Source: Treponema sp.
GTDB lineage: Bacteria; Spirochaetota; Spirochaetia; Treponematales; Breznakiellaceae
Direction: 5' to 3'
DNA length: 44,043 bases
NCBI GenBank assembly: GCA_031286205.1
Contig: JAITUR010000049.1
Span: 1-44,043 of the forward strand
The notes beneath the pieces were generated by a model. That model had not been told where the DNA came from. It made no database searches and saw only the letters and a list, made by a program, of their open reading frames with translations. The translations under genes were made by a program, and so were the position numbers. Shown in pieces: positions 41,933 to 44,043 of the stretch (within the stretch, counting starts at the first letter, position 1; the number at the start of each line of letters is the position of its first letter).

Positions 41933-42172
41933 ATGTTTATTTCCGAATTTTTCATGGTCTTCCCTGAGGGTGACATTCAACAGATACAGGGGCGGCTGCC
42001 TTTTAATGCCTTGGTGGACATGAATGGTAATGTCCTTAACTCTCCGCTTTCCACCAATAAAATGATTGCTTATAAAGTTACCGCAATAAAAACCGAAGAA
42101 AGAACAGGCGTAAGCGAAACTTATCATTTATTGGAACTGCTTGGCGCAGAGGAGCTTCTTGAATACTGTTAA
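41933..42172 (+). CDS. Small hypothetical protein
   Basis: This 79-residue ORF is not recognised. It contains FPEGDIQQIQGRLPFNALVD, KMIAYKVTAIKT and ETYHLLELLGAEELLEYC, which read like a real small alpha/beta protein rather than a shadow. No SD is visible before ATG 41933 or the internal ATG 41954, though a very good promoter lies upstream. Its stop overlaps the start of the nuclease-like gene, suggesting a coupled pair. Confidence 0.6.
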   Translation: MFISEFFMVFPEGDIQQIQGRLPFNALVDMNGNVLNSPLSTNKMIAYKVTAIKTEERTGVSETYHLLELLGAEELLEYC

Positions 42173-42908
42173 AAAAGAAAAAACGGACTTACCTACAATA
42201 GGAACAAGAAACGAAAGCAGTCTGCACCGTACCTTAAAATTCCAATATGCAGGACCGGGCGGTAAAACCGAAGAAATGGTGGGAAATTTTGTCGCTGACG
42301 GCGTACGAAAAGACGGGGAATATATCGAGGTTCAGACAAGCAATTTTGGCTCTCTCTGCAAAAAAATAAAAGCTATAATCCAAAAAAACAAAAAAGCTAA
42401 AATTCGTATAATCCACCCCATAGCTGTAAATAAATATATCGAAGTTTATGCCCCTGTTTCTTCAAAACGCGGCTCTGCTAAAAAAACTGCAGCAGCAGTT
42501 CCTCTTTGGCGGCGAAAAAGCCCCAAAAAAGGCAGTCTTTGGTCTTTATTTGATGCTCTTGTACAGGCTCCAGAGCTTGCCATGATCCCCGGCGTTACAA
42601 TAGAGGCAGTTCTTGCAGATATTACGGAAATACGCGTTAAAGACGGCAAAGGTTCCTGGCGGCGCAAGGGTATAAGCATTAAAGATCGGATTCTTTCCGC
42701 CTGGCATGAAAATATTATTTTCGCAAAACCCAAGGATTATTTAAGATTTATTCCTTATAAAAAAGGGGAAGAGTTTACAACAACCACCTTTGCCGCTCGT
42801 ACCGCCATAAACACAGATACCGCCCGCATGGCGCTGTATGTGCTTACAAAGATAGGAGTTGTAGAAAGGATTGGTAAACAAGGACGATCTTGGGTGTATG
42901 CCAGATAG
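42159..42908 (+). CDS. Putative PD-(D/E)XK-like nuclease with C-terminal winged helix
   Basis: This 249-residue protein has an N-terminal region with GTRNESSLHRTLKFQY (a possible alpha-helix Glu). VADGVRKDGEYIEVQTSNF follows, giving Asp followed by Glu-x-Gln as in CoiA-type PD-(D/E)XK nucleases, and then a basic helix (LCKKIKAIIQKNKKAK). The middle has KRGSAKKTAAAVPLWRRKSP. The C-terminus (FAARTAINTDTARMALYVL and VVERIGKQGRSWVYAR) looks like a winged helix. I infer a DNA-acting enzyme; catalytic function is not shown. TTG 42159 is chosen because AGGAG lies 4 bases upstream. It overlaps the small ORF. Confidence 0.75.
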   Translation: MNTVKKEKTDLPTIGTRNESSLHRTLKFQYAGPGGKTEEMVGNFVADGVRKDGEYIEVQTSNFGSLCKKIKAIIQKNKKAKIRIIHPIAVNKYIEVYAPVSSKRGSAKKTAAAVPLWRRKSPKKGSLWSLFDALVQAPELAMIPGVTIEAVLADITEIRVKDGKGSWRRKGISIKDRILSAWHENIIFAKPKDYLRFIPYKKGEEFTTTTFAARTAINTDTARMALYVLTKIGVVERIGKQGRSWVYAR

Positions 42909-43093
42909 TTTTGATGTCTATGATAAAAGTCAAGCAGTATTCAATATAATTTCATATCTTTTTCCTAATATTGTCAAACACAGCACAGTTAGCTTTATAT
43001 TGCCGGAATAACAAAGGCTGGCGAAATCTATAAAAAAAATTGCCCCAATTTCATTTATTTAACTAATACAATCGCCATATAGACAGACTGAAC
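42909..43093. other. Intergenic, nothing recognised
   Basis: This AT-rich gap between the nuclease-like gene and the gad pseudogene shows no gene, strong promoter or clear terminator. Confidence 0.5.
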
Positions 43094-43761
43094 TTAATGA
43101 GTAAACCCAAAAGCCTCATTCTCTCTTTTTACATTGGTAGTAAAAAATCTATGTTCAAGATATTTTACAGCATTTTTCATATCTTGAACAAGAATTTTGA
43201 CTAACTCTACACTCATATCGGCTCTGCATACTATACGCTGCACAAACACATTCTGTAAATCTGCGGACAGCGGGTACACCGGAATTTGCCATCCCCTTAT
43301 CATTAAACGGTCAGCAAAGTCGTTAACATTCCAGTTAATTATTTTTTCAACTTCATCAGAAAGTTTCCAGCAAATAAGAGGAAGCCTCGGCTGCCTTTTT
43401 ATATCCGTATCACAAGAAGCTTGATTAATAAAAGGCTCTAACAACCCGCCAGCGGCTGCATCCACATGGATATAAACCTCATTTTTTCCTTTTTTATTAT
43501 ATTCACCTACAATTCTATTCACAGTATTAACATCATCATACAGACCTGTATACATAATCCCTAACACAGCAACAACCCCAATTGTATATTCGTCGATATA
43601 ATCTTTGAGTTTCCCCGCCAATCCGCCTACATACACCCTTCTGATGAACCTATGGTTGAGGTGCCTTTCGGTTTTGCTTTTAAGCTATCTTCCATTGGAT
43701 TTGAATGTGGTCTATGCCACAAATCTGCTATCATTTCCAAACACCTATTCCTTTTAATTTT
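43094..43761 (-). pseudogene. gad: Glutamate decarboxylase pseudogene
   Basis: Fragments of a PLP-dependent glutamate decarboxylase are readable in order. The first fragment begins NRCLEMIADLWHRP and continues GTSTIGSSEGCM; it ends at TAG 43629-43627 because one base is missing at the MLGGLA motif. The second frame (43636 to 43094) reads GGLAGK, then TIGVVAVLGIMYTG, HVDAAAGGLLEPF, FADRLMIRGWQIPVYPL and ends AFGFTH. Compared with E. coli GadB, the N-terminal part is gone. About 60 residues are deleted between GGLAGK and TIGVV, and well over 100 after LLEPF, including the PLP-binding lysine (HKFG). The gene cannot make an active enzyme. Confidence 0.85.
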
Positions 43762-44043
43762 TTATCCCCTGTCATTTGGGAGTTTTATACCTTGCTGTGC
43801 AAGTTTAATATACCTGTCAACAGCGGCTAATTCATCAAATTTGCCTGCTGCAATATCTCTGACAGTTTCAATCAACTTGTCCACTTCTTTTTCGTTGGTA
43901 TAAATCCCGAAACTTACACGTACCATTCCATTTTGCAAACAGGAATTATCAACTTCCAACGAACTCGAAAAACCGGTTTTTCCGAGTAATCGAGCCACAT
44001 AAGGGTGAGAACAGAACTTCGCATGACGGACTGCAATAGCGCT
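43762..44043 (-). CDS. Class-V aminotransferase / cysteine desulfurase-like protein, C-terminal part
   Basis: The frame is open from the window edge (44043) to TAA 43764-43762, giving 93 residues of the C-terminus. SAIAVRHAKFCSHPYVARLL matches the region of SufS-like enzymes with a Cys in the persulfide loop position. MVRVSFGIYTNEKEVDKLIE is the typical C-terminal helix and strand. The last residues, GIKLPNDRG, abut the gad remnant directly. The start lies outside the window. Substrate is unknown; class-V folds include desulfurases, isopenicillin-epimerase-like and selenocysteine lyase enzymes. Confidence 0.75.
   Translation of the reverse strand, partial: SAIAVRHAKFCSHPYVARLLGKTGFSSSLEVDNSCLQNGMVRVSFGIYTNEKEVDKLIETVRDIAAGKFDELAAVDRYIKLAQQGIKLPNDRG

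Noticed and set aside
43652-43903. Plus-strand ORF near the right edge
   Set aside because: It is antisense to the gad remnant and the class-V gene end, which carry recognisable protein motifs.
1-44043. CRISPR array, rRNA or tRNA genes
   Set aside because: I saw no regularly spaced direct repeats with spacers, and no cloverleaf or rRNA-like sequence; a covariance-model scan would settle tRNAs.

Overview
The window looks like chromosomal core of a spirochete close to Treponema. The strongest evidence is one long minus-strand gene run. Starting from its right end, it holds a reduced division and cell-wall cluster (mraZ, rsmH, ftsL, murF, mraY, ftsW, ftsQ, ftsA, ftsZ). It continues with xerD, a TPR gene, dprA, topA, xerC, hslV and hslU, then flgB, flgC, fliE, fliF, fliG, fliH, fliI and fliJ, and ends with an M16 peptidase. 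The base composition is AT-rich, many lipoproteins have relaxed lipoboxes, and one protein is lysine/proline/alanine rich. I cannot name the species; a host-associated treponeme is an inference.

Left part (1-14945), by region. Bases 1-252 are non-coding and rich in hairpins. A minus-strand operon encodes three lipoproteins (CsgG-like, DUF4810-like, DUF799-like). A plus-strand pair encodes a membrane protein and a small PH-like protein, and ends in a clear terminator. A minus-strand operon follows: bactofilin, a TPR protein and the tRNA methylthiotransferase mtaB. On the plus strand come pta, a KPAA-repeat basic protein, an unrecognised basic protein, a NifS-type cysteine desulfurase and a NifU-type scaffold. 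On the minus strand are trmB and an FGGY sugar kinase. A very AT-rich orphan gene, a membrane-anchored protein with a C-terminal GNAT domain preceded by a 22-codon leader ORF, closes this part.

Middle and right (14991-41752). Twenty-five genes lie on the minus strand with no gap above 73 bases and many 4-base start/stop overlaps. They link peptidoglycan precursor synthesis, septation, dimer resolution, DNA topology, HslUV proteolysis and assembly of the flagellar MS ring, C ring, rod and export ATPase. A promoter and four 10-bp-spaced MraZ boxes precede mraZ.

Right edge (41753-44043). A strong divergent promoter drives a small ORF and a protein with a CoiA-like D...ExQ nuclease signature and a winged helix. 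The last kilobase holds a decayed glutamate decarboxylase gene (truncated, frameshifted, with two internal deletions) and the C-terminal end of a class-V aminotransferase that runs off the window.

The most unusual observations are these. (1) A 99-bp double-hairpin element sits in frame inside the signal peptide of the TPR gene at 4945-5688, resembling the protein-inserted palindromic elements known from Rickettsia. (2) Three transcription units have a -10 box exactly 6 bases from ATG and no Shine-Dalgarno sequence, which predicts leaderless mRNAs. One of these promoters has its -35 box in the loop of the preceding gene's terminator. (3) A possible nuclease/winged-helix gene is divergent from mraZ.
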